From the NCBI GenBank assembly GCA_037954325.1, contig JBBMNZ010000001.1, forward strand, positions 15,024,758-15,088,757: a stretch of 64,000 nt of DNA, in the 5' to 3' direction. This stretch comes from Fistularia commersonii (Eukaryota; Chordata; Actinopteri; Syngnathiformes; Fistulariidae). Below are positions 23,346 through 35,168 of the stretch, piece by piece (position 1 is the stretch's first letter; the number at the start of each line of letters is the position of its first letter). A program made the position numbers and the translations under genes. Under the pieces are notes generated by a model. The model worked only from the letters and a program-made list of their open reading frames with translations, had not been told where the DNA came from and ran no database searches.

Positions 23346-24029
23346 CATTTTTGTCACAGCAAATTCCTTTGTCACAGAAGCGTGACAGTTATAATGTCAA
23401 AAAAAAAAATTACAGAAGGTGTCCGCTGAGCTAGTTCTTCCAACAGCAGTGGTAACAGAAACAGTTTTAGTTTCAGAGTTAGATTGTGACCAACTCCAAA
23501 ACAGCAGGGCTACCAAACATCAATCTGTCACCTCTTGCGGGAAGAATGCAGCAATTTGAAGATGCTATCTGCCTGTATATGAAGAATATATTTCAATGAA
23601 ATGTTGATATGTTGTGTTATAATTAAAGCGCAGGGGTTCGTTAAAATTCCGCTGAATATGTAATGGGGGCCCGGAAATTTAGAATGAGGCTGGAAAAGCT
23701 CTGTTGCTTATTAGCAACTGTCAGTGAATTGAAATTCCATCCAGAAGATTCAGAATGCTATTCATAGCTTTCCATGGAACTGAATCAGAGAATTCTCAAG
23801 ACATCTGGCTCCCTATATTTTCCCAATGATGGTTTTGACAGAAAGAGTACCGAATTGATGAATACACAATTGTTATTTGCGATTGTTTCCCTTGTTCAGT
23901 CATTTGGAATATGCCGTCAAACCCCATTAATCTGTTACAACTTAGTTTTCCTACATAATGACACATGTATATGTTGTACACGGGCATCTGTGATCAGGCC
24001 TTCCTTTGGAGAACATGGAGCAAGCAGAG

Positions 24030-24260
24030 TTTAACCTCATAATCCATTTATAGTCATTAATGATTGGATGAGTTAATCTGTCATTCCCCATTTAATACAT
24101 GTCAGCCTTCATCCATAACACCATCAGTCAGGTGGCACTTTCTTTTGCCCATGGAGTGGCTGTGTACTTAATGGTTGCACATTATTCATTTACACAGATT
24201 AACACATAATTCCCAGCACTGACACACTATCTGATTTATTTTAGATTAATGCTGAGAATG
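24030..24260. promoter_or_regulatory. Candidate conserved non-coding element (unproven)
   Basis: Closely packed words typical of developmental enhancers occur here: CATTAATGATTGG, GAGTTAATCTGTCA (PBX/HOX/MEIS-like) and GATTAACACATAATTCCC. No long open frames or repeats are present. The call is an inference from texture. Alignment with other teleosts would settle it. Confidence 0.25.
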
Positions 24261-25479
24261 CTACAGGTCAGAGTAATACGAGGACCACCATGTGGGGATC
24301 ACCAAGCAGACTGAGGCGTTTCTCACAAGACAGCTGTCTCCACCCAGTGGCCAGTGTGGAAACAGACTGGGGATTCAGTACAATGATAGTTTGCTTGTGC
24401 AGGCGTTGCGTTGCGCTATTATGCAGGATCCACATCTCATCCTTTAATGATAAGCATTCTCCTCTCTGTCTTTTTTCTGTATCCCTCTCCTGGGCTCTCA
24501 TGTTATATAAGTAGGGTCCCCGAGTACGTTTGTACACGCGTCACCAGAATAAGGCTCCAAAAAAACAGAGTGGTGGCAGAAAGCAGTGTACTTGTCTGAC
24601 TGTCGATTGCAGGCATTTGGGTCAAATCTCAAATCGCAAATCGCAAATCAGCCTTTTACACAAAGGCTTTTGTCTTAGCTATTTTGAACTCACTGGACTC
24701 TCGATTTCCCCCGAAGATTGAGATTTAGCGCCGTGAAGTATCACATGCCCTCGCCGAACAGCGCAAGAGCCATTATTCAGTGTTGTCTACCAAGCAACTG
24801 ACACTGAAATAGAATAGAAAGAGGAGGGTAACAAATGGTCCACTAGTCCTGGGTCCCAAGACAGGTGTGGGGGCAAGAGAAAGCGAGCTATTTTGGCAGG
24901 ATAAATCTATTAACTAGTATAACAGTTACCCTCCATTGCACTTTAACACCCAACCTAACCACCAACAAGGCAAGCGAATCCGACTCCACTCCAGAGTACA
25001 TGCTCTACACCCACCATTAGCATATATCAAGCTTAAAAGGGGGAAGCGACAGGGACAACAGCTGGAGGTAATGTCACATCTGGCTCTCACATGTACATCT
25101 AAAAAGCCTCGCTTTTGAAAGAGTGGGGCAAAGCTGGACAACCCCACATGAGATGGACAACTAAAGTTTTATTTGTCCATAAAGAATGAATTCTATTCGG
25201 TGTGAAGTGCTGTCTTCTCCGTCAGCATGTGTTTGACGGAAATCTACGGCGTTTATGTCTTTTTACATGTATCCCTGTATGTACTTGAGGGACAAGGACA
25301 TCTAGATGACTTTAATGACTCCATGTTCTTGTAAACCGCTATCCAAAGGGTAAAAGCATAAATACAGCTTTTTTTATTAGATCTTGTCCTAACCACATTG
25401 GAGCTGACAATATATCTGCAAGTAACCTCCAGTGAGCCCGGTAAGCGCCATTTCTTACCCTGCAATAGGACAAGCCATT

Positions 25480-25690
25480 AAAATCATAAATTGAGAGCTT
25501 TTAATGAAATATCAATTAGGCCATATAAGAGAAGGCCAATGATACGTTTATGAGCACAGCAGTCATTAAGAGGACTACTGGCAAAGCCTGTAATTATGTA
25601 ATTTTCCACTGATAATCCAATTAGGTTACAATAGATTTCTCCGAGTTGGGAATGCTTAGTTATTGGAATAAAGTTTCACTGCAGAGGGGA
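25480..25690. promoter_or_regulatory. Candidate conserved non-coding element (unproven)
   Basis: Low-repeat sequence with several homeodomain cores (AAATATCAATTAGG, TGTAATTATGTAATTTTCC, AATCCAATTAGG) in about 200 bp. Of all stretches in the window this one most resembles deeply conserved vertebrate non-coding DNA. No database comparison was made. Confidence 0.3.
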
Positions 25691-26048
25691 TATGTTAATT
25701 TCAGAGCGCGCTTAAAGATCAATTACAATGTGCAATCAGTGTGATGTGTATCAGTCCACTCAGTCAATAAACTTGCGTTCATTATTCTGATTCTGATTTT
25801 GTCCGAAGGGACTTTCAGGTTTGATTTTCGTATCTCTTCTTGACCATATTTGTCCGTGTCTGTATTTCATGCAAGATGGTTTTGAAAGGGTTGACCCGGG
25901 AAATAATAATCTTTGCTAAGTTTGATATTTCAGCAGTTGGCATGGCAGACAATAAGAATACATCTATTTTTAATCGAGCATGTTTTTTCCCTGGCTTGCT
26001 GACCTTCAGCCCGTGAAAATTCAACTCAATAATTCAGTAAGCTCTGCA

Positions 26049-26091
26049 ACACACACACACACACACACACACAGACACACACACACACACA
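26049..26091. repeat. (CA)n microsatellite
   Basis: About 21 dinucleotide units with one G interruption at 26074. Confidence 0.95.
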
Positions 26092-26985
26092 GAGGGTATG
26101 GGCAGACATGAACACACAACACATGCAATTGGTTCAGTGCAGTATGAAATATGGATTGTGATTGCTGCTTGTGGGAAATGCGTTTTTCCACTGACAGGTG
26201 ACTTGTGTCTTCTCCTGCATTTTGTTTTAGATTAAATTTATATTCCTCTCTGTGATTTTCTTCTTCAGCTTATCTCAGTTGGATGGTAGCCAGCTACCAT
26301 TGGCTACAAGCAGATACTTCCCCATTTCTTTCATTTTTCCAATGCAGGAAGGTTGATCAAACTGACCTGAATGTTAAAGTGTGCTTCTCTGGAGCAACAG
26401 TGTTTGTTTCCTTTTTGTGCTTCAGGCAAGTTAAGGATGAATTTCTATATTTGTTTTAAGCTGAGAGAGGGCCTTGGTTGATACAGTCCATGTTGTATTT
26501 TAGCCGATATTTTTAAAAACAAGACACAGATAGTATGTTCATCTCTCACACAGTCCGTGGTGCTTCAGTGTACATGTATTTCATAAGACGTGGCCGTGTT
26601 CTTTATTCCCCACTTAATTTCACACCTGACCATCTCCTGAACACAAGTGTAGCAGTCCACCTCCACTTCCTGTTAATCCATCACCGACAGCACTTTAATC
26701 CAATTCCGTTTCATTTCAGACATTCTGTGAGATCTCACACATCAGCCATCTCTTTTTATGCTGAGACAACATAACGTGTCAGCACTTTCACCGAAAAGAA
26801 GGGATGCAGTTGTTTAGAGCACTCCTCTATTATATTTATTAATCTGTTCTGATTCTAGTGAAACATTTAATCATCGTGTTGTATATAGGAGACAATGACT
26901 TAGTTAAGGATTTAAGGAAATGTGTTTTGTGTCACTGCTGATGAAGTACAACAATGGTCGCAGTAGCTTATTAAAGTATTCCTGG

Positions 26986-27013
26986 GGAAAAGCAAATGTA
27001 AATTTGCTTTTCC
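26986..27013. other. Perfect 12-bp hairpin
   Basis: GGAAAAGCAAAT (26986-26997) is followed, after a 4-base loop, by its exact reverse complement (27002-27013). No transposon context is seen. It may be chance, a cruciform-prone site or a binding-site pair. Confidence 0.85.
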
Positions 27014-27537
27014 GCTCCCATGCATTGCTGCACTTGTCCTGATACTGAAGGATTACTTGTTAACATTTTCATGTAAACAGTCTGAAATTATGTTGATGCG
27101 CTGAGAACAACATATATATATATATATACATAGCTGACCTTATGTGGAAAAATAAAATATTGTGGATTTTGGTCTTTAGAAATAATGTGGCAGGATTGCT
27201 GTTCAGTCAACCTTTCATTTTAAATGCAGCTAACAAAAGACAAGAAATGAAATCCTAAAGGAGCCCTCTGAGTCACCACAATATTTTGAGATACACACAA
27301 CAGGCTAATGGTGTTCTGAATAATTGTTGTCCTAAATGTATCTGAATAACAATTTACTGAAAGTGTCAGACAACTACACTCACAGATGCAACTGTTTTGA
27401 TACTTTTGCTGTATGAGTTTCCCGTTCCTGTGGGTGGGATTCCTGTGCTACTTCAAAGAAGGCAGACACTTGAAGAGGATTGTACTGTACGTTTATTGTT
27501 TTGATACATTCCTCTCTTATTCTCTCTACCAATCAAA
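27014..27537. other. Non-coding stretch, no gene seen
   Basis: A short (TA)n run lies at about 27111-27128. The rest is unique A+T-rich sequence up to the Rex1 3' end. Confidence 0.5.
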
Positions 27538-27671
27538 GCATCTATTGTCACATGCACGGCGTAGAAACATGTTTCCCTGTACAGTGAAATTCCTACTTTG
27601 CGGTGCATTTAGATATGTGCTGATAGGAAGAGTGTATACATTATTATAAATATGATTATAGATATGAATAT

Positions 27672-28044
27672 TCTCCTTCTTCTTCTTCTTCTTTCGCCTT
27701 TTCCCGTCAGGGGTCGCCACAGTGAGTCAACTTTCTCCATCTAACCATATTCTCTTTATCTTCCTCTCTCACACCAGCTACCTTCATATCCTCCCTCACT
27801 ACGTCCATAAATCTTCTCTTTGGTCTTCCTCGAGACCTCTTGCCTGGCAGCTCCAATTCAAGCATCCGTCTACCAATATATTCCAATCTCTCCTCTGTGC
27901 ATGACCGAACCATCTCAGTCTGGCTTCTCTGACCTTCTCTCCAAAACATCGAACATGTGCCGTCCCTCTGATAGACTCATTCCTGATCCTATCCATCCTG
28001 GTCACTCCCAAAGAGAACCTAAACATCTTCATCTCTGCAACCTC
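27672..28044 (-). mobile_element. RTE-clade LINE 3' fragment (373 bp) with perfect 21-bp target-site duplication
   Basis: The low-coordinate end has the (TTC)n complement of the family's GAA-rich tail and the GGGTCGCCACAG block. The coding part reads EMKMFRFSLGVTRMDRIRNESIRGTAHVRCFGEKVREARLRWFGHAQRRD and ends YIGRRMLELELPGKRSRGRPKRRFMDVVREDMK, with a single frameshift region near 27870. The bases at 27651-27671 are repeated exactly at 28045-28065, which fixes both boundaries. The insertion lies in the 3' UTR of the Rex1 element and is therefore younger than it. Confidence 0.9.
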
Positions 28045-28429
28045 TATGATTATAGATATGAATATGAACAGTGCAATAGAACAGTGGCAGAGCAATATGA
28101 TATTTGAGTGCAGCTTGGTGTGCAACTCACAAAGTGCAGGTACAAGGATGAGTGCAGTTGAAGTGGGCAGCAGACTTTACATGTGAAAGAAGAATAAGTG
28201 TCAGCTGTTTAAGAGTCTCATGGCAGTCGAGTAGAACAAGTTCTTTATTTGTGTCATTCTACGTTTCACACTCCTGGGACTGCGGTCAGAGGGTAGGAGT
28301 GTGGACTCTGCAGTGGTAGATGCTCTGCAGAGAAGGCAGTGCGGTTCTGGTGATCCTCTCCGTAGTCTTTACAACTCGCTGCAGACATGTGGATTCCAGA
28401 GAGTCCAGTGATGCAGTTGGTCAGGATGC

Positions 28430-29080
28430 TCTCAACTATGCAGCTGTTGAAGTTGCTGAGGATCTTTGGTGACATGCCAAACCTTCTCAGCCTCCTCAGG
28501 AAGTACAGCCACTGTTGAGCCCTCCTGATGGTCTGCGTGGTGTTGAGGGACCAGGTGAGATCCTCTTATGTGGGCACCCAGGTATTTGAAGCTCCTCACC
28601 CTCTCAACCTGAAGACCTTGGGGGAAAAGTGGCAAATGAGGTCTCTTCTCCATCCTCATGTCCACTATCACTTCTTGGTCTTTTCCATGTTGAGGGTGAG
28701 ATTGTTGTCCTCACACCACTTCACCAGTCTGGCCACCTCCATCCTATAGGCGATTTTGTCTCCACCAGTGATATGTCCTATCACTGCGGCATCGTTTACG
28801 AATTTTCAGATGACGTGGTCCTCATGGGAGGCGACACAGTCCTGGGTGAACAGAGTGTGGAGGATAGGGCTGAGGACACACCCCTGAGGAGTGCCCGTTT
28901 TCAGGCTGATGCTGGCTGAGATCCTGTTACCCATCCTAACAGACTGGGGTCTGCCTTTCAGCAAGTCCGGGAGCCAGTCACAGAGGGTGGGGCGCAGGGA
29001 AAGGGTGGGCATTTTGTTTGTTAGTTTGTGGGGTATGACCGTGTTGAATGTGGAGCTGTAGTCCACAAAGAGCATCCTGA
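28430..29080 (-). pseudogene. Rex1-type reverse transcriptase, palm and C-terminal remnant
   Basis: FVDYSSTFNTVIP corresponds to RT motif A (normally DYSSAFNT), and TGTPQGCVLSPIL to motif B. Motif C is degraded: codons at about 28788-28805 read KFVNDA where KFADDT is expected, so the first catalytic aspartate is lost. Then follow WCEDNNLTLNMEKTKK, VERVRSFKYLGAHI and QQWLYFLRRLRRF in shifting frames. This is a dead enzyme. Confidence 0.75.
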
Positions 29081-29258
29081 TGTAAGAATCTTTGTTTTCT
29101 AGGTAGGAGAGGAAGTAATGGAGGGTGGCAGCTATGGCATCTGAGGTGGCCCTGTTGGGCCATATGCAAATTGCAGGGGGTTAGGACAAGATCTAATAAA
29201 AAATGTGGGCCAGCACCACTATCTCAAAGCACTTCGGGCTGATCAGAATAAGTGCTTC

Positions 29259-29770
29259 TTAAGGGCCTGTTGTGGGTTGGCTCCTCTTGGTGAGGGGGAC
29301 AATTGTTCTGTTCTTGAAGCAGGTGGCGACTGTGGTTTGGCTGTGTGAGAGGTTGAAAGTGGCAGTGACAACATCAGCCAGCTCATTGGCACAAGCTCTG
29401 AGGGCCCGCCCGGGATTGCAGGGGTTGATCCTTCTCAGCGCTCGGCGTAACTGGTCCGATGATACTGTTGGAAGAGAGTGTGTGTGACTCACCTCTGCGT
29501 TGTGGTTGGGGTTCTCGAAACAGGCGTTGAAGATGTTAATGTCATTCGGCAGGCTGTCTGCGGAGATGCCGTTGCTGGTGGTGGACTTGTAGTCTGTGAT
29601 GTGCTGCAGGCCTTGCCACATCTGCCCAGGGTCAGCAATGGAGTAGAAACCATCCAGCTTCGCTCTAAACTCCCTCTCGGCTGTTCTAATGGCCTTCTTT
29701 ACTTGGTCCAATGGTCCATACTTAGCAGCTTTGTAATACATCTCATTGCCCGATCTAACACGAGAGTGGG
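29259..29770 (-). pseudogene. Rex1-type reverse transcriptase, N-terminal remnant
   Basis: The frame is open for 208 codons up to 29885, though the first ~40 codons do not resemble the family. The recognisable part starts at EMYYKAAKYGPL. It contains REFRAKLDGFYSIADPGQMWQGLQHITDYKSTTSN, which leads into the RT, and then RALRRINPCNPGRALRACANEL. Family members have about ten more residues (a KAAGPDGI-like segment) between RINP and PGRALRACA, so a small in-frame deletion is inferred. It ends in CFKNRTIVPLTKRSQ. Confidence 0.75.
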
Positions 29771-29908
29771 CGTGAAGCACTATACCCCACAATGCTCCAC
29801 AAATGCACTTTAGAGAGGGACCAACAGAATTTTCAGATCCATTTTTGTCCATAACGTGACTCAATTTTCTTACTGTGGAACTCAAAAAGGATTATCTTAT
29901 TTATTCAG

Positions 29909-30240
29909 TCATTCATTCATCCCTTCTGCTTATCTTGCACTCAGGATTGTGGGGATGCTGGATGCCACCCCAGCGGTCATTGGATGAGAGGCAGGGTTCA
30001 CCTTGAATCGGTTTCCACTTGATTGCAGGGCCACATATAGAGACAAGCAATTATTCACTCTGTCATTCATACATCTGGGCAATTTCGGGTCTTTATCTGA
30101 CCTGTACTGACTGTGGGAAGAAACCAGAGAACCTGGAGGAAACCCACGCGCACACAAGAGAGGACGTGCCAACACCAACCAAAAAGACATGCACAATCAA
30201 ACCTGGAAACTTCTTGCTGTGAGGCAGAAGTGCAAAGTGA
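29909..30240 (-). mobile_element. tRNA-derived SINE, degraded
   Basis: The low end has (CATT)n and CTTCTGCTTATCTTGCACTC, the complement of the GATAAGCGG tail. Then come CCATTGATT-type body sequence, GGAGGAAACCCACGCGCACA and, near the head, CTTCTTGCTGTGAGGCAGAA. It is the same family as the copy at 44296-44617. It sits directly next to the 5' end of the Rex1 element. Target-site duplications were not identified. Confidence 0.65.
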
Positions 30241-31029
30241 GGGGCCCCATCCCATTGATTGTCTTATCTTGTCTTATCTGCTATGTTTTAAAAAAGAAAA
30301 AACACCAGACCTGCATTCATTTGGTCAAGGTGTTGACACCATTTTTTAAAAGCCCTGATACTTACTTTAGCACAGTCCCATGTTAGTTATCTCCTAAATA
30401 CCATCCTCTCTATTTTTGGCTTCATATAAATCAGTAACAGAAAATGACACCGCAGCATTGACATTTGTTTAATTTCAATTAAACTAATTATTATATATTA
30501 AATTAATATCTACAATGCATTTAGAACTCCAAAATCTTCCTTTTGTGGTGTAACAGAAATGTAAAAGGTGTACGAATATAAATTGCAACACATCATGATT
30601 CTGAATCATGTAGGTCACAAATTCTTAAAAAGATCACACTTTATCGTCCCTTGATATGTTGTACCTGAATTTTTCATTAATGAATGTAAAATAGTTTATT
30701 TCTTAGCTAGATATATTCTTGCCTCTCACATTTGTATTTGTGGCTTTTTAAATAGGAATACAGTGGAGCACTCATTACTTGTGTCACTGCTAAGAATTTG
30801 TGATTTGGTTGTTATTGATTCAATGAAATTGGCTTGTTTTACCTTTTTTTTGTTGTTGCAATACCACTGATGTCGCTGTTTTATGTATCAAAACATATAT
30901 TTTCTCATTTAGGTGATTACTGAGGAATATGCTTAAGTTTTGTATCTTTCATTCAAACTTCAAAAATGTCATGGAAATAAATAGATAAATAGATCTCAAG
31001 GCTTTCCTAACGTGCTGTACCTTGGTACC
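30241..31029. other. A+T-rich non-coding stretch
   Basis: No gene or recognisable repeat. It includes TTGTCTTATCTTGTCTTATC at 30258-30277, a short remnant of a TTATC-type tail. Confidence 0.45.
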
Positions 31030-31480
31030 TTGCACACATGGACCAGACATCAGCACCCTCCAAACAACCAAGAAAGATTCAGCATCAGATCCAGACCCTG
31101 GTAAATCCCACATGACTCTCAGTTTATGTGATCCCACAGGTTTCACTCCTATGTTTAGCGTTACCAGTTTCACATTCCAATCCAGGTAATCCCACAAACG
31201 TTTTTGTCCCAACGAACGACACCCTCATTAGCATAACACCCCCTTAGACCTCATTGTTTCTGCCAATCATCCCCTCATTTTCATAACAAACAACCATAAC
31301 CCAAAACCCTGGCAGCTATATTTGGAAACTCCCCACATGTCATTAGAATTGAAGAAGGCTCTCGGATGAGGGACGGAATGTCTTCAAGTAAAGACATTCA
31401 AGTTCGTTTGCCAGGACGAGAAGATTTTTACAAAAATTCACCACGACATGGGAGACTGATATCCTCCACAGACAAGATGT
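31030..31480 (+). mobile_element. Penelope-like element 3' UTR fragment
   Basis: It aligns along its length with the reverse complement of 750-1200: TTGCACACATGGACCAG, CACCCTCCAAACAACCA, TTCACATTCCAATCCAGGTA, CCAACGAACGACACCC, GGAAACTCCCCACATG and GGCTCTCGGATGAGGGACG. It continues into a 3'-terminal block (GGGAGACTGATATCCTCCAC) also present in the 53564 fragment. No coding part is present. Confidence 0.8.
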
Positions 31481-32362
31481 ATTATAGTTGCAGCCCCTTA
31501 TTTGTTAAATGTCATGGACTATTCAGCAGTCCGATTTGTTCAGTGCTGTTGTCATAAAAAATAGATAAAGGAGATATCAATGCCAGAGTCAATGACTATT
31601 GATTATGAGACCATCCATGTGAAAGAGAATATAAAAATTCATCCCTCTGCTAGTGTAATTCCAAATGTACAGAAACGATTGGCACGATTGGTACAGTTTG
31701 TCTTTGCACAGAATAAACACACCTCTACTGTAGGAGCATCAAGCAGAACATCAGGGATCATATACTGTGTGTCTCAGCTAGTTACTCAGCAGGATCATTA
31801 GTTTACATGTAAACCTTGTGTTGTTCACATTACTGAGTCACCAGAAATTAACAGAGAGGATTTAATTGTCATTGGCTGGGGAAGTTGTTGAGCTGCGTTT
31901 TGACTTCCCTTTACCAGGGAAACAGTTCTCTGTTTCAGGGCATTATTTTTTCAAGTTCATCACAGCACACAGTGACAGAAAGCAAGCTGCAGAATGAAAC
32001 GGAGGAGACAATGTTATCTGAAATTGAACTTAGATTTGGTGTACAAGCGTTCCTCCTCTCATCAGGTAGAGATAGAATTGGCCCCTGAGAGATAAATGGA
32101 GCCGTGCAATTATGTGTCTTTATCAGGGCCAGGCAGCAGGAAGGTGCAGGAAGGAATCATCTGGGCTTTCCTTGTAACCTGTCAATGAAATGCGCATTGG
32201 CCGAAGAAGCACGGTGCCACTTTGGACTCTCTGCCAAAAGCTGCAGATGTTTGCTAGTCTGAGCAAGTTCATCTGAACAGAGGTTTTTATGTCATCTCTC
32301 AAGAACATCCGTTGAGGTATTTTACAAGCGTCAGTTTACTAGTTGAGTATATAGAAAAAAAA

Positions 32363-32365
<3 letters not shown>
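31481..32365. other. Non-coding stretch, no gene seen
   Basis: Short unrelated frames only. No mobile element was recognised. Confidence 0.45.

Positions 32366-32405
<40 letters not shown>
32366..32405. repeat. (AT)n microsatellite
   Basis: About 20 perfect AT units. Confidence 0.95.
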
Positions 32406-32410
<5 letters not shown>

Positions 32411-32429
32411 GCCTGTCTTTGAATCAGAT

Positions 32430-32485
32430 TACATCACATTTACATTTGGCAGATGCTTTTATCCAAAGCGACTTACAATAGAGGA
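32430..32485 (-). mobile_element. L2-clade LINE or SINE 3' tail
   Basis: It is the reverse complement of the tail at 17402-17460: ACATTTGGCAGATGCTTTTA followed by TCCAAAGCGACTTACAATAG. The short shared upstream piece (CCTCTATTGTAAGTCGC) shows that both derive from the same family. It is severely 5'-truncated. Confidence 0.75.
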
Positions 32486-33033
32486 GGACATAAGGACTGC
32501 AAATAACACTTGCAAATACAAGATGCACAGGAAATATACAGAAATTATCGATTATGATCAGAAAATATCAGATCATTTAAAACTTTTTTCATTGTTATTT
32601 TCTTAGTACAATTATGAGAAATTGCTGGTAATATTTAAATCAAATTCAAAAAGTATCCAAGATTAAAAGTCATAATTTGTTATCATTGTAATGCTTTTTT
32701 TCATGTTGACTTCAACTTTACTTGACCAAATAACTTATGGGCTGAAGATAGAGACAATATAGCTTTGTTGCTTCATAGACTAGATTTTCTCCAATCAAAG
32801 AATACTGTAAGTGAAAAACAGTTGAAACGTGGTATACATTCAATTCTTCATCATGGGCAGCTTTATTTTCCCTCTTAAAACTTCATTGTACCTTTTGAAA
32901 ATCAGCTTCAATTTTCTCATCTTATGAAAGCCACCATAGCCTACATAAATATAGACCTTGCTCAACCCATGCCACCCCATACTGATATTTAGGTGTTTAA
33001 ATTAAAGTACTCACTAGTGCCAAAAGGCTTTTG

Positions 33034-33101
<68 letters not shown>

Positions 33102-34879
33102 ACCACATTTACACACCACATCCAATGCATCCATCATGTTTCATGCGTATGATGTGAGCCGACAGCAACACACTTAGTGTTTGCAGGAATATTCAGGCCA
33201 GTGGACTGCAGAAAGTGGCAGACGTGAAGGCGCTCAAACTCTCGTGGGAAGAAGAAAAGAAGAAGCCGGGACATTCAGCTCCACCCCTGAATGCAGCAGG
33301 TTGTATTGCTGGAAACACATGACACCTGGTTGTATCCGGTTAGACACAATCTCACATGTGTTTCTAGATATAAAATTCAGAATAGATAAGAAAAGTGTAT
33401 CATGTGAAAGAGCACAGCCCTAAGGTGGAGATTTCATGCAGATATTAGCAGCCATGTCTGATCCACACATCAAATTGCATTGAGGTGTCACACTACCTTT
33501 TTCATTTTATATATTACTATGTTTTGCCCCAACCTTTCCCGAGTAAAGGTGACAAGCTTTTTCTTCTGCAGTTCAGGCCTTTCACACCAGGAAGACCAAG
33601 TGCTACTTCAATAACATGCTCTGCCTAATGAGAAAATGACACTGTCCCGAGATGAAAACCATTTGAATTGCAAAAAATCAAAGACCTTTTTAGCCTCCCC
33701 CCTTTTTCCATCAAGGCTAGTACCATTGGGGCTTTCTGTTTTGTAAAGTACCACTTCTCAAGTCATCAATAGATTTGCAAGGGGAAATATACTCTTGCTA
33801 GATAAGCTGTGTAATAACCTCACTTTATCCCCCTATTATCAGCAGACTGAGAAACACCATTGAGATCCACACGAGCATGACGAGGTCAGGACCAACTAGT
33901 GTTTTTCGCAAGACGTTTGAGAGTCTCATTCCACTCCAGCTTGTCTTTGAGATAATGTCCTATTTAATTAGTAATTGGAGATATCACATTGTTTTTTAAT
34001 GAGAAGAACACTTTACTGGTTCATATGAGGCATCGGAGAATCATACACGAAAAGGATAATAGCTGAATGTTGGGGCTTGAGGGATTGTGTCGAGATGGAT
34101 TTTCACTCAAATGCTTTTTATTCCCTGTCCTCTATTCTCTAACTGCTTTTCCTCTAATATACTTGGACAGAGGGAGCACTTGAGGTATAATTCGCCACCT
34201 TAATATGTGGAATCCTTAATTCATTACCTGCCTATTCTAATGTTGTAAAAAAGATCCCGTTTTGAATATTCCTGACATCCAAATGCAGTCTCACGCACTG
34301 TAATAAACATGTAATTCACCATCATGTAATTTCTTCTGTTTTGGATTTCCGTCTCCCTATCTGCAGGGTGGAAATGAAATGCAAATGTATTTGTTTGCTT
34401 GGGGAGAACATGGGAAGAAGGCACTGAGCCATGAAAGCTGTTGATGCAGGTTTCAGCAGGACTCTAATTCCTCTGCCAGGTTGGCATTGCACTATTTTTG
34501 TTTATTTTATGCCCATCGACTGCTGAAATCGCAGAAAAGGTCCCTCAAGGTGCCGAAGTTATATTTCGATGTGAAGCGTAGTAAATTTGTTTCCGACCGG
34601 ATGTGTTTTGGTTAACTCACCCATTTAGTGATTTGTCAGCAGGCAAAGGTTAATGTGGGACATGTCACTGGAGCAAATGGTAATTAATTACAGATATCCC
34701 CTCTTTGAAAAAAGTGTCTCGTTTAAATTTCACATTTAATTTGCAGCACCAGCCAAATGAGACTGTTACAACAGGTTTTTGTTTTCACAGCTGGTTCGGT
34801 TGAAGTTCATGAAGATGAGGAGTGAAGGAACATCAACAATCTCATTTTACTAGTTCTTCAAATAAAGTGCATAAACTTT
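32486..34879. other. Non-coding stretch with microsatellite
   Basis: No gene is supported. The part at 33890-34100 (TATTTAATTAGTAATTGGAG with few repeats) has the texture of a conserved non-coding element, but this is unproven. Confidence 0.45.
33036..33097. repeat. Compound (CT)n(CA)n microsatellite
   Basis: (CT)n at 33036-33064 runs straight into (CA)n to 33097. Confidence 0.95.
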
Positions 34880-35168
34880 CTTCATTCATTCATTCATTCA
34901 TTCATTCACAATCATCCTGAGTATGAGTCGAAAACAGATAGACAGATCAAAATAGATTTTTTTTTTATGGTCTAACTGATGTGTATATAACTCTTTATAG
35001 ACTTAAATTGTAGTCTCCACTGAACTTACTGCATATTTTTAGACTGGGGGAAGAAACCCACATAGCCATGGAGAGATGCAACCCCCACATAGAAAGGCCC
35101 CGTCAGAATCGAACCAGGAACCTTCTTGCGGAAGCACGAACTACTGCACCACTATGCCACCGCTCATT
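34880..35168 (-). mobile_element. tRNA-derived SINE, degraded
   Basis: The low end is (CATT)n at 34881-34908. The high end, read on the minus strand, holds the head with GGTTCCTGGTTCGATTCTG (B box GGTTCGATTCT) and TGCAGTAGTTCGTGCTTCC. GGGGAAGAAACCCACATAGC matches the interior of the 44296 copy. The middle part is poorly preserved, so the tail and head are linked by inference. Confidence 0.6.

Larger units (their letters stand above)
23401..26985. other. Non-coding stretch with conserved-element texture
   Basis: No gene is supported. A (CA)n microsatellite and two candidate conserved blocks inside this stretch are listed separately. There are no mobile elements that I can recognise. Confidence 0.45.
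27538..29885 (-). mobile_element. Rex1-type non-LTR retrotransposon, interrupted by an RTE insertion
   Basis: On the minus strand the coding remnants run from YYKAAKYGPLDQVKKAIRTAE and DPGQMWQGLQHITDYK, through PGRALRACANELADVVTATFNLSHSQ and MLFVDYSSTFNTVIPHKL, to TGTPQGCVLSPILHTLFTQDCVA, a motif C relic, and QQWLYFLRRLRRFGM-like sequence. This set is typical of the Rex1 clade (CR1/L2 group) in teleosts. The 3' UTR ends near 27540 with the common CCCTGTACAGTGAAATTCCT segment. The 3' UTR is split at 27671/28045 by a minus-strand RTE fragment. Stops and frameshifts are present throughout. Clade assignment relies on remembered family motifs, so Rex1 versus a close L2 relative is not fully certain. 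Confidence 0.8.

Noticed and set aside
29259..29885. 208-codon minus-strand frame as a possible host gene
   Set aside because: It is the Rex1-type RT region (DPGQMWQGL, PGRALRACA). The N-terminal part is chance read-in.
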